Shown piece after piece: positions 16,190-25,163 of a DNA stretch of 35,636 bases (its first letter is position 1; each line of letters starts with the position of its first letter). Made by a program: the position numbers and the translations under genes. The notes under the pieces are model-generated. The model was not told the DNA's origin. It was given only the letters and a program-made list of their open reading frames with translations, and searched no databases. The stretch is from Pyxidicoccus fallax (GTDB lineage Bacteria; Myxococcota; Myxococcia; Myxococcales; Myxococcaceae). The DNA is taken from the NCBI RefSeq assembly GCF_012933655.1, contig NZ_JABBJJ010000104.1, positions 1 to 35,636 of the forward strand, read 5' to 3'.

Positions 16190-18484
16190 ATGGCCAAGGC
16201 ATCCACCCTCATCGACAACTTCAACGACAACTTCATCGACACCACGAAGTGGAGCACCTACGGAATCGGCGTGGCGGAGGTGAACCAGCGCGTGGAGATC
16301 CGCCCCGAGGCCAACGTGGCACAGAGCTACGAGGGCTACCAGTCCGCGGTCCCCTACGACCTGAGCAACTCCGCCGCTCAAGTCGAGGTCGTCCAGACGC
16401 TGCGAGCGCTGCCCGGCGCGTTCGTCTTCTTCGAGGTGGGACCCGATGACAACAACCGCGTCATCTTCAACCTGAGCGAGGAGCTCCACTGCGTCCAGGC
16501 CGTCAGCGGAAACTTCACCACGCTGCTGAGCATTCCGTACGACCCGCTCCTCCACCGCTGGCTGCGATTCCGGGACTCCGAGGGCACGGTGTACTGGGAG
16601 ACTTCGCCCGACGGAGCGCACTGGACCGTCCAGGCCCAGAATGACCGGGCCATCGACGTCTTCAGCGCCCGGATTGGCTTCGGGACCGGACTACAGCAGG
16701 CCGTTCCCTCTCCCGGCGTGGCCATCTTCGACTCGCTCAACGTCCCCACCACCAGCCTGTCACGGCGGGTCGAGGAGCGACGACAGTCGGCCCAGGGGAC
16801 TCGCGAGAAGGCCGCGGCGCTCGCCGCCCGGCGGCCCCATCCGGAGCATCTCAACAACAACGACGAGACGAACTACCCGGACCGGCCCTTCATCGGCAAC
16901 TACTCCAAGTCCCTGCGCCACGACTCGCTGGGCGACCCCGACCCCCTCTCCTACGGCACCCTGCTGCGGGCCCTGCACAGCCGGGACCCGGGTGACTTCG
17001 AGGAAATCCTCCTGGCGCCCAACGCCAAGAAGCTCACCAATCCGCAGTCGGGCCTGGCGTTCGAGCTGGCCGGCCCGGACGCGCAGGCGGTGACGCAGCC
17101 CCCGGCGCCGCGCTTCGACAGCGCGCAGACGGCGGCGGAGATGGGTGAGCTGTACTGGATGGCGCTCGCCCGCGACGTGCCGTTCATCAACTACGCCACC
17201 GAGGCGGCCACCTCCGGCAGCATCATCGCGAGGGCCATCGGCTCGCTGAGCAGCGAGTTCCCCACCTTCGGCGGCACGGCGCCCGTGACGGCGCAAAACC
17301 TCTTCCGCGGCATCTACGTGGGCGAGCAGGTGGGCCCGTACGTGTCCCAGTTCCTGCTCAAGGGCAACATCGACCCGCGCCAGCCGGATGGGCAGGGACG
17401 CGACGCCGCCGAGGGCTTCGTCGCGTTCGGCTCGCGCGTCATCGACCAGCGGCAGCGCACGGTGAAGGGCTTCGCGGAGCTGGGCGCGGCGGCGGACTAT
17501 CTGACTACCTTCAGCAACTGGCTGGCGGTGCAGAACGGCCGCGACGACCGGGGGCAGGACCAGCTCGACCTGACGGCGCGGCGCTTCATCCGCAACCTGC
17601 GCGACGGCGCCAACTTCGTCCACTTCGACCAGGTCGTGGACGCGTGGTGGAACGTGGCCTACTACCTGTTCAGCGAGCCCCGGGGGAACCAGAGCCTGGG
17701 CAACGCCTCGGGCACCGGCCGTCCGCTGGTGGACCTGGAGTTCTCCTTCAACCCCGGCCACCCGTACGACCCGCCGGGCACGACGGGCGACTCGCGCACG
17801 CAGGTGGGCTTCACCACCTTCGGCACGGTGCACCTGCTCCAGGCGCTCCTGGAGGTGTCGGGCCGCGCCGGCCGCGCGGTGTGGTGGCAGAAGTGGGGCG
17901 TGCACCGCCGGCTGCGCCCGGAGGAGTTCGGCGGCCGCGTGGACAACCAGCTCAACAACCGGCGCACCTACCCCATCCACGCCTCGCTCACCACGTCGCT
18001 GAGCACGGGCGGGCTGGCGCCGTACTTCCCGGAGCGCTACGGCTCGTACCTGCTGCCGCAGGCCTACCCGGAGGGCGCGCCCACGCACCCGGCCTACGGC
18101 GCGGGGCACGCCACCATCTCCGGCGCGTGCGCCACCCTCCTCAAGGCGTTCTTCGACGAGAACCAGCTCATCGAGGCGCCGGTGTTGCCCAGCGCGGACG
18201 GCCTGTCGCTGGTGGCGTACACGGGCCCCGGCGCTCTACAGCTCACCGTGGGAGGCGAGCTGAACAAGCTGGCGGGCAACATCGCGCTGTTCCGCGACGC
18301 GGCGGGCGTGCACTGGCGCAGCGACTACACGGAGTCACTGCCGCTCGGGGAGGCGGTGGCCATCGGCCTGCTCCAGGAGATGAGCCTCACCCTCAACGAG
18401 GATGACGCCTTCTTCCAGCTCACGAAGTTCGACGGCACACGCATCCGCATCCACGACGGGCGCGTCCAGACAGTCATCGAGTGA
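16190..18484 (+). CDS. vanadium-dependent haloperoxidase with N-terminal lectin-like domain
   Basis: A 764-residue enzyme that should oxidise halide with H2O2 to halogenate organics. Residues 230-764 match the bromoperoxidase type. K568 and R576 in QKWGVHRRLRP are spaced as in Corallina bromoperoxidase; YGAGHAT holds the acid-base H640. R702 and H708 in RDAAGVHWRSD fit the vanadate-binding Arg and His (spacing 6). The Ser of the usual SGH triplet is Ala638. Residues 1-190 form a separate beta-rich domain (IDNFNDNFIDTTKW, YWETSPDGAHW) resembling laminin-G/concanavalin-like folds. There is no signal peptide, so export is unclear. AGGAG at 16180-16184 supports the ATG. A lipoprotein gene follows on the same strand. 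Confidence 0.88.
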   Translation: MAKASTLIDNFNDNFIDTTKWSTYGIGVAEVNQRVEIRPEANVAQSYEGYQSAVPYDLSNSAAQVEVVQTLRALPGAFVFFEVGPDDNNRVIFNLSEELHCVQAVSGNFTTLLSIPYDPLLHRWLRFRDSEGTVYWETSPDGAHWTVQAQNDRAIDVFSARIGFGTGLQQAVPSPGVAIFDSLNVPTTSLSRRVEERRQSAQGTREKAAALAARRPHPEHLNNNDETNYPDRPFIGNYSKSLRHDSLGDPDPLSYGTLLRALHSRDPGDFEEILLAPNAKKLTNPQSGLAFELAGPDAQAVTQPPAPRFDSAQTAAEMGELYWMALARDVPFINYATEAATSGSIIARAIGSLSSEFPTFGGTAPVTAQNLFRGIYVGEQVGPYVSQFLLKGNIDPRQPDGQGRDAAEGFVAFGSRVIDQRQRTVKGFAELGAAADYLTTFSNWLAVQNGRDDRGQDQLDLTARRFIRNLRDGANFVHFDQVVDAWWNVAYYLFSEPRGNQSLGNASGTGRPLVDLEFSFNPGHPYDPPGTTGDSRTQVGFTTFGTVHLLQALLEVSGRAGRAVWWQKWGVHRRLRPEEFGGRVDNQLNNRRTYPIHASLTTSLSTGGLAPYFPERYGSYLLPQAYPEGAPTHPAYGAGHATISGACATLLKAFFDENQLIEAPVLPSADGLSLVAYTGPGALQLTVGGELNKLAGNIALFRDAAGVHWRSDYTESLPLGEAVAIGLLQEMSLTLNEDDAFFQLTKFDGTRIRIHDGRVQTVIE

Positions 18485-18514
18485 CGCCCAGAGAACCATT
18501 TCATCCGAGATGTC

Positions 18515-18560
18515 GGGGGAGAGCCGGCGTCAGGGATTCCTGATACATCCCGGCTCCCCC
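18515..18560 (+). terminator. nested stem-loop after the haloperoxidase gene
   Basis: Outer arms GGGGG (18515-18519) and CCCCC (18556-18560), then AGCCGG (18522-18527) with CCGGCT (18550-18555), and an inner hairpin TCAGG-GATT-CCTGA (18530-18543). It lies between the haloperoxidase stop and the ribosome site of the next gene, so it may terminate or attenuate read-through. Confidence 0.5.
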
Positions 18561-18581
18561 CTGCCCCTGGAGGAAACAGGA

Positions 18582-19511
18582 ATGAAGTCCGCATGGAAGT
18601 CCCTGGCCCTGGTGCTGCCGCTGCTGGCGGCGTGTGGTGGCCAGCCGCAGCAGGAGAACACTCCCGCCGACGCGGCCCCCGAGTCCCAGCAGGCGTCCCT
18701 CACCACTCCCACCGCCACGGTGCGATTCCTCGGCGGTTGGTCGCAGGAGCAGCGCGGGGCCATCGTGCGCGGCGGTCAGCTCGTCGTCGACTACGAGCTG
18801 TACCGGATGACCGACTGTCACAACAGCACCTACGCCGGCCAGCAGGCGTGGGACACGCTGGCCTACGTGCGCTTCCAGCCCGGCGGCCAGCTCTTCTCCG
18901 GCAGCGTGAAGCAGGCCACTGGCAGCACCACCTTCGTCAACAAGCCCTTCGTCGTGCCGACGGTGCCCGCGGACGCCACCAGCGTGGAGCTGTGGTTCTT
19001 CACCTCCGGCCGCACCTGCCAGAGCAGGTACGACAGCAACTACGGCCAGAACTACCGCTTCCCCGTGGAGGCGCAGTCCCCCGCGGCGGTGGCGTGGGCC
19101 GGTGACTGGGGCGGCAGCTTCTCGCGCGAGTGCGTGCACCAGAACACGCTGGCCAACCCCATCGTCCTCGACAGCTACGTCATGGAGCGTGCCTGCAAGT
19201 GGGTGGACGCGGACGTGTACGTGCCGGGCGTGACGGACGCCGCCACCGCGCGGCCGGAGCTCGTCCAGGCTCAGGTGGAGTTCAGCGTGGACGGCGGTCC
19301 GCTCCAATACAAGTGGCTGAGCTACCAGGGCCGCGTGGGCAACAACCACCGCTGGCGCTGGGAGGTGTCCTCCGAGCCGCTCCAGTACACAACGTGGTCC
19401 CAGTACCAGTACGCCTTCCGCTACTCGACGGATGGCGTGAGCTGGTACCGCATCGCGCTCGGCGCCGGTCCGTCCGGTGGCACCGCGCGCACCGTGCAGC
19501 GCGCCTTCTAG
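18582..19511 (+). CDS. DUF6209-like lipoprotein
   Basis: A 309-residue lipoprotein. Signal peptide residues 1-17 with lipobox LLAAC (Cys18), a short disordered linker to about residue 40, then a beta-rich globular part. It has ATVRFLGGWSQEQRGAIVRGG at its start, YGQNYRFPVEAQSPAAVAWAG in the middle and FRYSTDGVSWYRI near the end, a pattern I recall from myxobacterial DUF6209 proteins. Paired cysteines (TDCHN, RTCQS, RECVH, ERACKW) suggest disulfides outside the cytoplasm. GGAGG about 8 nt before ATG 18582. It lies 97 nt after the haloperoxidase with a structured element between; co-function is only suggested by position. Confidence 0.78.
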   Translation: MKSAWKSLALVLPLLAACGGQPQQENTPADAAPESQQASLTTPTATVRFLGGWSQEQRGAIVRGGQLVVDYELYRMTDCHNSTYAGQQAWDTLAYVRFQPGGQLFSGSVKQATGSTTFVNKPFVVPTVPADATSVELWFFTSGRTCQSRYDSNYGQNYRFPVEAQSPAAVAWAGDWGGSFSRECVHQNTLANPIVLDSYVMERACKWVDADVYVPGVTDAATARPELVQAQVEFSVDGGPLQYKWLSYQGRVGNNHRWRWEVSSEPLQYTTWSQYQYAFRYSTDGVSWYRIALGAGPSGGTARTVQRAF

Positions 19512-19524
19512 CCTCATCCGCAAT

Positions 19525-19557
19525 GGAGCCGCCGGGCCCCCGAGTCCTGGCGGCTCC
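19525..19557 (+). terminator. hairpin after the DUF6209-like gene
   Basis: GGAGCCGCC (19525-19533) pairs perfectly with GGCGGCTCC (19549-19557); loop 15 nt, 13 nt after the stop. A run CCCCCTTTTTTCCC follows about 48 nt further on. Confidence 0.55.
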
Positions 19558-19675
19558 CCTGCCAGCGGTTCCAGTCCCTGACGGAACAGCCGGGTGGGAA
19601 GGGCCCCCTTTTTTCCCGCCCCTGATACCCTGTGGCCGCTGCTTCCCCTCACCGGCCCCGACGGCCCCGAGTGCC

Positions 19676-20788
19676 GTGCCTGCTTCCTTCCTGAAGACCG
19701 ACGACCCGGAGTTCCTGGGGACCCTGCTGACCCAACTCCCCCAGGGACTGGTGGCGGTGGACGCCAAGGGCCAGCTCCAGTTCCTCAACGAGGAGGCAGC
19801 GCGTCAGTGGGGGCTGGAGCCCTCGGAAGTGCCACCTTCCGCCGAGTCGCTCGCCTGGCTCACACCGGAGGGCGGGCCCCTGCCGTCCGACGCGACGCCG
19901 CTGGGCCGGGCCCTGGGCGGCGAGTCCTTCCAGGCCGAGCGGTACGCCCTGCCCCGGAAGGACGGGAGCCGGCTCGTGGTGGAGTGCGACGGCCGCCCGC
20001 TCTGGGGCTCGGGGGGCCTGCGCGGTGCCGTGCTCGTCACCCGGCCCGCGCGTGCCTCCGCCGCCGCACCGGGCACGGGAGCGGGCGAGAGCCCGGACCA
20101 GATGCGGGACGAGTTCCTCGCCGTCGTCAGCCATGAGCTGCGCACGCCGCTCAACGCGGTGCTCGGCTGGGCCAGCGTGCTGCGCCAGCGGAAGCTGGAC
20201 GCGAACATGACGCAGAAGGCGCTGGAGACCATCGAACGCAACGCGCGCGTCCAGGCGCGGCTGGTGGAGGACCTGCTGGATTTGGGGCGCGTCGTCTCCG
20301 GCAAGCTGAAGGTCGGGATGCGCCCGCTGGAGCCGCGCGCCTTCATCCAGGCCGCGCTGGAGACGGTGCGCTCGGCGGCCGAGGCCCGGCACGTGACGCT
20401 GGAGGCCGAGCTGGACGGAGCCGACGGCCTGTCCGTGTCCGGCGACCCCGAGCGGCTGCAGCAGGTGGTGTGGAACCTGCTCGCCAACGCCGTGAAGTTC
20501 ACCCCCGCGGGTGGTCGCGTCATGGTGCGCGCCCAGGGGCTGGACGGGCAGCTGCTCATCGAGGTCCAGGACACCGGCATGGGCATCCCCGCCGAGTTCA
20601 TGCCCCACCTCTTCGAGCGCTTCCAGCAGGCCGACACCGGCCCGGTGAAGACGCAGCGAGGCCTGGGCCTGGGGCTCGCGCTGGTGCGCCACCTGGTGGA
20701 GCTGCACGGCGGCACCGTCTCGGCCTTCAGCGAGGGACAGGACCGGGGCTCCACCTTCCGCGTGTACCTGCCCCTGCTCAGGCCCTGA
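19676..20788 (+). CDS. PAS-type sensor histidine kinase
   Basis: A soluble histidine kinase of about 370 residues. Residues 10-125 are a PAS-like sensor domain (LPQGLVAVDAKGQLQFLNEEAARQW). HisKA H-box FLAVVSHELRTPLN gives the phospho-acceptor H153. The ATPase domain has the N-box NLLANAVKFTP, G1 DTGMGIP, F-box LFERFQQAD and G2 GLGLGLALV. No transmembrane segment, so it senses a cytoplasmic cue. The start is uncertain: GTG 19676 is the codon closest to the PAS fold, with no good ribosome site, while the frame is open several hundred bases upstream. No receiver is encoded next to it on the same strand; candidate partners are the receivers at 24578 and 27920. Confidence 0.87.
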   Translation: MPASFLKTDDPEFLGTLLTQLPQGLVAVDAKGQLQFLNEEAARQWGLEPSEVPPSAESLAWLTPEGGPLPSDATPLGRALGGESFQAERYALPRKDGSRLVVECDGRPLWGSGGLRGAVLVTRPARASAAAPGTGAGESPDQMRDEFLAVVSHELRTPLNAVLGWASVLRQRKLDANMTQKALETIERNARVQARLVEDLLDLGRVVSGKLKVGMRPLEPRAFIQAALETVRSAAEARHVTLEAELDGADGLSVSGDPERLQQVVWNLLANAVKFTPAGGRVMVRAQGLDGQLLIEVQDTGMGIPAEFMPHLFERFQQADTGPVKTQRGLGLGLALVRHLVELHGGTVSAFSEGQDRGSTFRVYLPLLRP

Positions 20789-20815
20789 AGAGGGCCCGGG
20801 CCCGAACGAAGGCCG

Positions 20816-23800
20816 CTACGGGTTCGACGCGGTGGCGCCCGGGAGGCTCGCGCACAGGCGCATGCCCACGGTGGGATCCCGGAACGAGGCCTCCGGGGCC
20901 TCGCGGTTGGTGGCGCGGCAGGTGCTGGCGCTGAAGTAGTAGCTGCTGCCTCGCGCCACGGGACGGCCCGGGTCGTGGACGGAGTCGGTCCACTCCCACA
21001 CGTTGCCGGCCAGGTCCTCCACGCCGAAGGGGCTGGCCGACGCCGGGTGGCTGCCCACCTCGTCCGGACCGAAGGCCAGCGGCTCCTTGCCGTACGTCAG
21101 GTCGAAGTTGGCCTCGTCCGGCAGCAGCCGGTTGCCGTGGGGGTACTCGCGCCCGTCGGCGCCCCGCGCGGCGCGCTCCCACTCCAGCTCCGTGCACAGT
21201 CGCGCCCCGGGCACCCGGCCCGTGGCGTCCAGCCACGCCGCGTAGGCTCGCGCGTCCGCGTACCGGATGCCCACGACGGGCAGCCGCTCCCACGCCACCT
21301 CCGCGCGCACCCGGCGGCCCGGGTAGCGCAGGCGCTCCCCTTGGCGCGCGACGAGCCGCTGCGTGGTGGGCTGGATGGCCAGCGTCCACCGCCCGTCCGT
21401 CCCGCGCGACAGCTCCAGTGAGCCATACATGCCGGTGCTGCCCGCGCGCGGCAGGTGCTCCTCGCGCCGCTGGGGCGGCAGCGCCTCCAGGAAGGCGAGG
21501 TACTCGGCCCACGTCACCTCGTGGCGGCCGATGAAGTAGCCCTCCGTCTCCACCGGGTGCTGGGGCGCGGCGTTGAAGAACTGGCGCACGCTCTCGGCCG
21601 CCGCGCTCCCGAAGAGGAAGCGCCCCGGTGGCACGTAGACGAAGCCCGGCGGCGTCTCCGCCGGCGGCGGCCGCAGCCGCACCTGGCGCCGCTCTCCGCG
21701 GCCCAGGCTCACCGGCAGCCGGACCTCGGCGGCCCCCGGTGCCTCCAGCGTGAGGAGATAGGAGCCGGCGGGCAGCCGCAGCGGACTGTCCCCGGCAGCG
21801 TCCGGCACCTCCTCCAGCCCCAGGGCGCCTCCGGAGCGCGGGACGTAGCGCCGCACGCGCAGGCGGCCCTCCGGAGGCCGGGTGACGTCCAGGAGCGCGG
21901 GCGCGCTCCACCGGGCCCAGTGCTCCCCTTCCGCGTCCACGAGCCGCAACCGGCTGGCGAGCACGTCGCGCAGGCCCTCCTGCGAGGACGCCTCCGCGCG
22001 CGCGGCCCGGGTCAGCAGCGCGTCCGACAGCAGCCGCCGCACGTCCCGCCGCTCCGGCGCCAGCGCCAGCGCGCGCTCGAGCGCCTCGCCCAACCGGGCC
22101 TGCCGCGCGTCCGCCTCCTCCGCCTGCCGCCGCGCCTCGGCCCAGGCGCCCTCGGCCGCCTGGAGCTGGCCGGTGTCGAAGGCGCGGAAGGACTCCTGCT
22201 CGGCCCGGGCCTGCGCCTCGGCCGCGCGGGCCGCCGCGTCCAGGTGGTCCCGGGCCACCGTCAGCTCGGCGTCCGCGGCGCGCTCGCGCTCCAGCACGCC
22301 GCGCAGCCGCACCAGCCCCACCGCCGCCAGCAGCGACAGGGCGAAGCCCGCGACCAGCGCCTGCCGCCGGCGGCGCCGACGACGCAGCTCCGCGCGGGAG
22401 GCGTCCAGGAAGCGCCGCTCGCGCTCGGGCAGCGACGCGGGCTCCAGCACCTCGGACTCGCGCAGCGCGCGCTCGCCCCACAGGGCCTCGGCGGAGTAGC
22501 CGGTGCGCTCCCACTCGCGCGCCGTCGCCTCCAGCCGCTTGCGCACCTCGCGCGTCTCGGCCTCCTCCGCCAGCCAGCGCGCCAGCGTGTCCCAGCCGGA
22601 CAGCAGCGCCTCGTGGGCCACCTCGAAGGTGCTGCCCTCCACCGCCTCGCGCGCCACCAGGAGCCGGCCGCGCACCAGCGCCTCCAGCGCGGCGCGGTAG
22701 CACGCGTCCTCTCCGCACAGCTCGTCGGCGCCCCGGCGGGCGCGGGTGCCATCGTCCGTCACCAGCCGCAGCAGCAGTCCCCGGGCGGCGCGCTGCTGCT
22801 CCGCCGGCAGCGCCTCCACCACCCCGTCGGCGTGGCGGGCCAGCGCGCCGGCCACCCCGCCCAGCGCGTCCAGCGCGGCGGCGGGAATGACGTCGCGCTC
22901 CCGCGCCCGCCCCTCCCAGAGCTGGGCCAGCGCGAACTGTAGCAGCGGCAGCCCGCCACCGGCGGCCACGGTGGAGTCCACCAGGGTGGCCACCAGCGCC
23001 TCCGACTCGAAGCGCACGCCCTTGGCGCGCGCCGGGCCCACCACCGCCTCGCGCACCTCCTCCGGCCCCAGCGGGGGGACCAGGTGCAGCGCGCCCGCCA
23101 CGAGCCGCCCCAGCCCGGGCAGGCCCGCCAGCCGGGTGAGGAAGTCGCTGCGGGCGGTGGCCACCAGCCGCACCCCGGGCAGCCCCCGCGCCAGCGGCGC
23201 GAGCACCTCGGCGAAGCGGTGGGCCTCCTCGGAGGCACACAGGGTGACGAGCTCCTCCAGCTGGTCCACGTACAGGACCAGCCCCGCCCGCGCCCCCACG
23301 CGCTCGCGCAGGCCGCGGGCGAGCGCCTCGGGCTCGGCGGACAGCGCTCCCAGCGCCTCGGTGGACTCACCCCAGACGGGCGCCAGCGCCAGCGCCAGCG
23401 CGGTGAGGGGCCGCCGCCCCGGCACCATGCGCCGGGCCTCCCAGCGCCGTTCGTCCCCCAGCGCGCCGTCGGCGAGCGCGGGCAGCACCCCCGCCGCGCA
23501 CAGCGAGGACTTGCCCACGCCGGAGTCCCCGGTGAGGAGCACGAAGCCGTCCGAGCACAGCCGCTCCACCACCGCGCGCACCTCGCGGGCGCGGCCGAAG
23601 AAGAGGGCTCGGTGCTCCGCGTCGAAGGCGCCCAGGCCCCGGTAGGGGTTGCCCTCGGGCACCGGCAGGCGCGGCTCGGCGGTGCCCACCTGCTCCAGCG
23701 CGTCCAGCACCTCCTCGGCGGAGGCGTACCGCTCGGCGGGCGTCCTGCGCAGACAGCGCTCCACCACCGCCGCGAGCGCCCCGTCCACCTCCGGGGCCAC

Positions 23801-24544
23801 CTCGCGCAGGGGAGGCGCCTCCTGGCCGCGCACCGTCTCCGCCAGCGCGGCGAAGGGGACATGGCGGAAGGGGGCACGCCCGCAGCACAGCTCGTAGAGG
23901 ACGGCGCCCAGCGAGTACAGGTCCGAGCGGGCCGTGTGCTCCTCGATGCCCCAGGCCTCCGGCGGCATGTAATAGGGCGTCCCCACCGGCGAGGGGAACG
24001 GTCGCTCCTCGGGGCCCGGCTCCAGCTCCAGCGCGGACGCGGCGTCCACCTCGCGCTCGAGCAGCTTGGCCAGGCCGAAGTCCAGCAGCTTCACCTGCCC
24101 CGTCTCGGTGACGATGACGTTGCCCGGCTTGAGGTCGCGGTGCAGCACGCCCTTCCTGTGGGCGGCGGCCAGCCCGCGCGCCAGTTGGCGCCCCACCTCC
24201 AGCGCCCGCTCGACGGGCAGGGGCTTCTTCACCCGGTCCAGCGAGACGCCCGGGGTGTACTCGGTGACGAGGTAGGCCCGGTCCTGCACCTGCCCCACCC
24301 GGTAGAGGGTGACGACGTTGGGGTGCTGCAACCGGGCCGCCGCGCGCGCCTCGTTGAGGAAGCGGCCAAGCGCGGCCCGGTCCGAGGCGGGGAGGAACTT
24401 CACCGCCACCGCCCGCTCCAGCAGCGTGTCCTGCGCGAGGAAGACGAGCCCGCTGCTGCCGAGTCCCACGGGCCGTACCAGCCGGTACTCGTCGAACTGC
24501 GTCGGCGGATGCCAGGGTGTCGCGTCTCTCAAGGCGGAAAACAC
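20816..24544 (-). CDS. Ser/Thr protein kinase - nSTAND NTPase - FGE-like three-domain protein
   Basis: A large signalling protein, about 1243 residues counted from the TTG at 24547; GTG 24544 directly follows. Residues 20-285 are a Hanks-type kinase with K50, HRDLKPGN (136-143), DFG (156-158) and GTPYYMPPE (189-197). Residues 298-700 are an nSTAND1-type NTPase: entry NPYRGLGAFDAEHRALFFGR, Walker A GDSGVGKS (340-347), Walker B LVLYVDQLEE (423-432). One transmembrane helix (729-748) follows an Arg cluster, then a coiled coil (about 752-850). Residues 967-1235 are a formylglycine-generating-enzyme/sulfatase-modifying-factor fold (FIGRHEVTWAEY, LCTELEWERAAR, GNVWEWTDS). That part should be extracytoplasmic if the single helix is real. 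Only one Cys (C1210) sits near the catalytic area, so a binding role is likelier than catalysis. Confidence 0.9.
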   Translation of the reverse strand: MFSALRDATPWHPPTQFDEYRLVRPVGLGSSGLVFLAQDTLLERAVAVKFLPASDRAALGRFLNEARAAARLQHPNVVTLYRVGQVQDRAYLVTEYTPGVSLDRVKKPLPVERALEVGRQLARGLAAAHRKGVLHRDLKPGNVIVTETGQVKLLDFGLAKLLEREVDAASALELEPGPEERPFPSPVGTPYYMPPEAWGIEEHTARSDLYSLGAVLYELCCGRAPFRHVPFAALAETVRGQEAPPLREVAPEVDGALAAVVERCLRRTPAERYASAEEVLDALEQVGTAEPRLPVPEGNPYRGLGAFDAEHRALFFGRAREVRAVVERLCSDGFVLLTGDSGVGKSSLCAAGVLPALADGALGDERRWEARRMVPGRRPLTALALALAPVWGESTEALGALSAEPEALARGLRERVGARAGLVLYVDQLEELVTLCASEEAHRFAEVLAPLARGLPGVRLVATARSDFLTRLAGLPGLGRLVAGALHLVPPLGPEEVREAVVGPARAKGVRFESEALVATLVDSTVAAGGGLPLLQFALAQLWEGRARERDVIPAAALDALGGVAGALARHADGVVEALPAEQQRAARGLLLRLVTDDGTRARRGADELCGEDACYRAALEALVRGRLLVAREAVEGSTFEVAHEALLSGWDTLARWLAEEAETREVRKRLEATAREWERTGYSAEALWGERALRESEVLEPASLPERERRFLDASRAELRRRRRRRQALVAGFALSLLAAVGLVRLRGVLERERAADAELTVARDHLDAAARAAEAQARAEQESFRAFDTGQLQAAEGAWAEARRQAEEADARQARLGEALERALALAPERRDVRRLLSDALLTRAARAEASSQEGLRDVLASRLRLVDAEGEHWARWSAPALLDVTRPPEGRLRVRRYVPRSGGALGLEEVPDAAGDSPLRLPAGSYLLTLEAPGAAEVRLPVSLGRGERRQVRLRPPPAETPPGFVYVPPGRFLFGSAAAESVRQFFNAAPQHPVETEGYFIGRHEVTWAEYLAFLEALPPQRREEHLPRAGSTGMYGSLELSRGTDGRWTLAIQPTTQRLVARQGERLRYPGRRVRAEVAWERLPVVGIRYADARAYAAWLDATGRVPGARLCTELEWERAARGADGREYPHGNRLLPDEANFDLTYGKEPLAFGPDEVGSHPASASPFGVEDLAGNVWEWTDSVHDPGRPVARGSSYYFSASTCRATNREAPEASFRDPTVGMRLCASLPGATASNP

Positions 24545-24577
24545 CAATGCCCGGGCCGGGGCGTGGGCGGGGAGGCG

Positions 24578-25042
24578 TCAGTCCCCGGCTTTCGAGCCGA
24601 GCGAGCTCCCCTTGAGGAGGTCCCGAATCTTCTGCTCCACGTCCGAGGGGATGCAAGGCTTGGCGGCGAAGTCGTCCGCCCCCGCCTCGCGCGCCCGCTC
24701 GATGTGGGTGGCCATGGCGTGGCCGGTGAGGGCGATGACGGGAATGGCGCCGGTGCGCGGGTCCGCCTTCAGCTCCCGGATGGCGTCCCACCCGCTCATG
24801 ACGGGCAGCGACAGGTCCATGAGGATGACGTCCGGATTGGACGCGCGGGCGCACTCCAGCGCCTCTGCGCCATTCTCGGCGGTCTGCACCTCGAAGCCCT
24901 GCATCTCCAGGTACATCGAGTACAGCTCCCGGTTGTCCGCGTAGTCATCCACCACCAGGACGCGCTGCGCCTGGGCGCCGCCCTCCGGCGAGACGCCGGA
25001 GAGGCCGTCAGGACGGGAACCACCTTCGGGAAGCTCGGACAT
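24578..25042 (-). CDS. CheY-like single-domain response regulator
   Basis: A 154-residue protein with a disordered start (about 25 residues) followed by a receiver domain. RVLVVDDYADNREL gives the acidic pair, MDLSLPVMSGW contains the phospho-acceptor D76, ALTGHA holds the conserved Thr, and AAKP the conserved Lys. No output domain is present. It ends 33 nt before the start of the three-domain kinase gene on the same strand, so the two are probably co-transcribed. Start ATG 25042 lacks a Shine-Dalgarno; TAGTGT lies 10 nt upstream and a perfect palindrome GCACCGCGGTGC at 25066-25077. It could take phosphate from the orphan kinase at 19676. Confidence 0.88.
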   Translation of the reverse strand: MSELPEGGSRPDGLSGVSPEGGAQAQRVLVVDDYADNRELYSMYLEMQGFEVQTAENGAEALECARASNPDVILMDLSLPVMSGWDAIRELKADPRTGAIPVIALTGHAMATHIERAREAGADDFAAKPCIPSDVEQKIRDLLKGSSLGSKAGD

Positions 25043-25065
25043 GACACGCTCGACACTACCCCCGA

Positions 25066-25077
25066 GCACCGCGGTGC
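25066..25077. promoter_or_regulatory. 12-bp perfect palindrome upstream of the receiver gene
   Basis: GCACCGCGGTGC is a perfect dyad 23 nt upstream of the receiver's ATG at 25042 on the minus strand, just behind the TAGTGT hexamer. It could be an operator; high GC makes chance palindromes more frequent. Confidence 0.3.
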
Positions 25078-25121
25078 GGCGACTTCGGGGAACGATTCAC
25101 TTGTGGACAGGTGGACAGTTC

Positions 25122-25141
25122 GGGGCCCGCGCCCGGGCCCC
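25122..25141 (-). terminator. hairpin after the ADYC lipoprotein gene
   Basis: GGGGCCCG (25122-25129) pairs with CGGGCCCC (25134-25141), an 8-bp all-GC stem with a 4-nt loop, 22 nt after the stop on the minus strand. Confidence 0.5.
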
Positions 25142-25163
25142 TGCCTTCTCGCGAGCGCCCCGC

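Noticed and set aside
20778-23240. 820-codon minus-strand ORF, Gly/Ala/Arg-rich
   Set aside because: Overlaps the three-domain kinase in another frame and has no recognisable domain; a GC-driven artefact.
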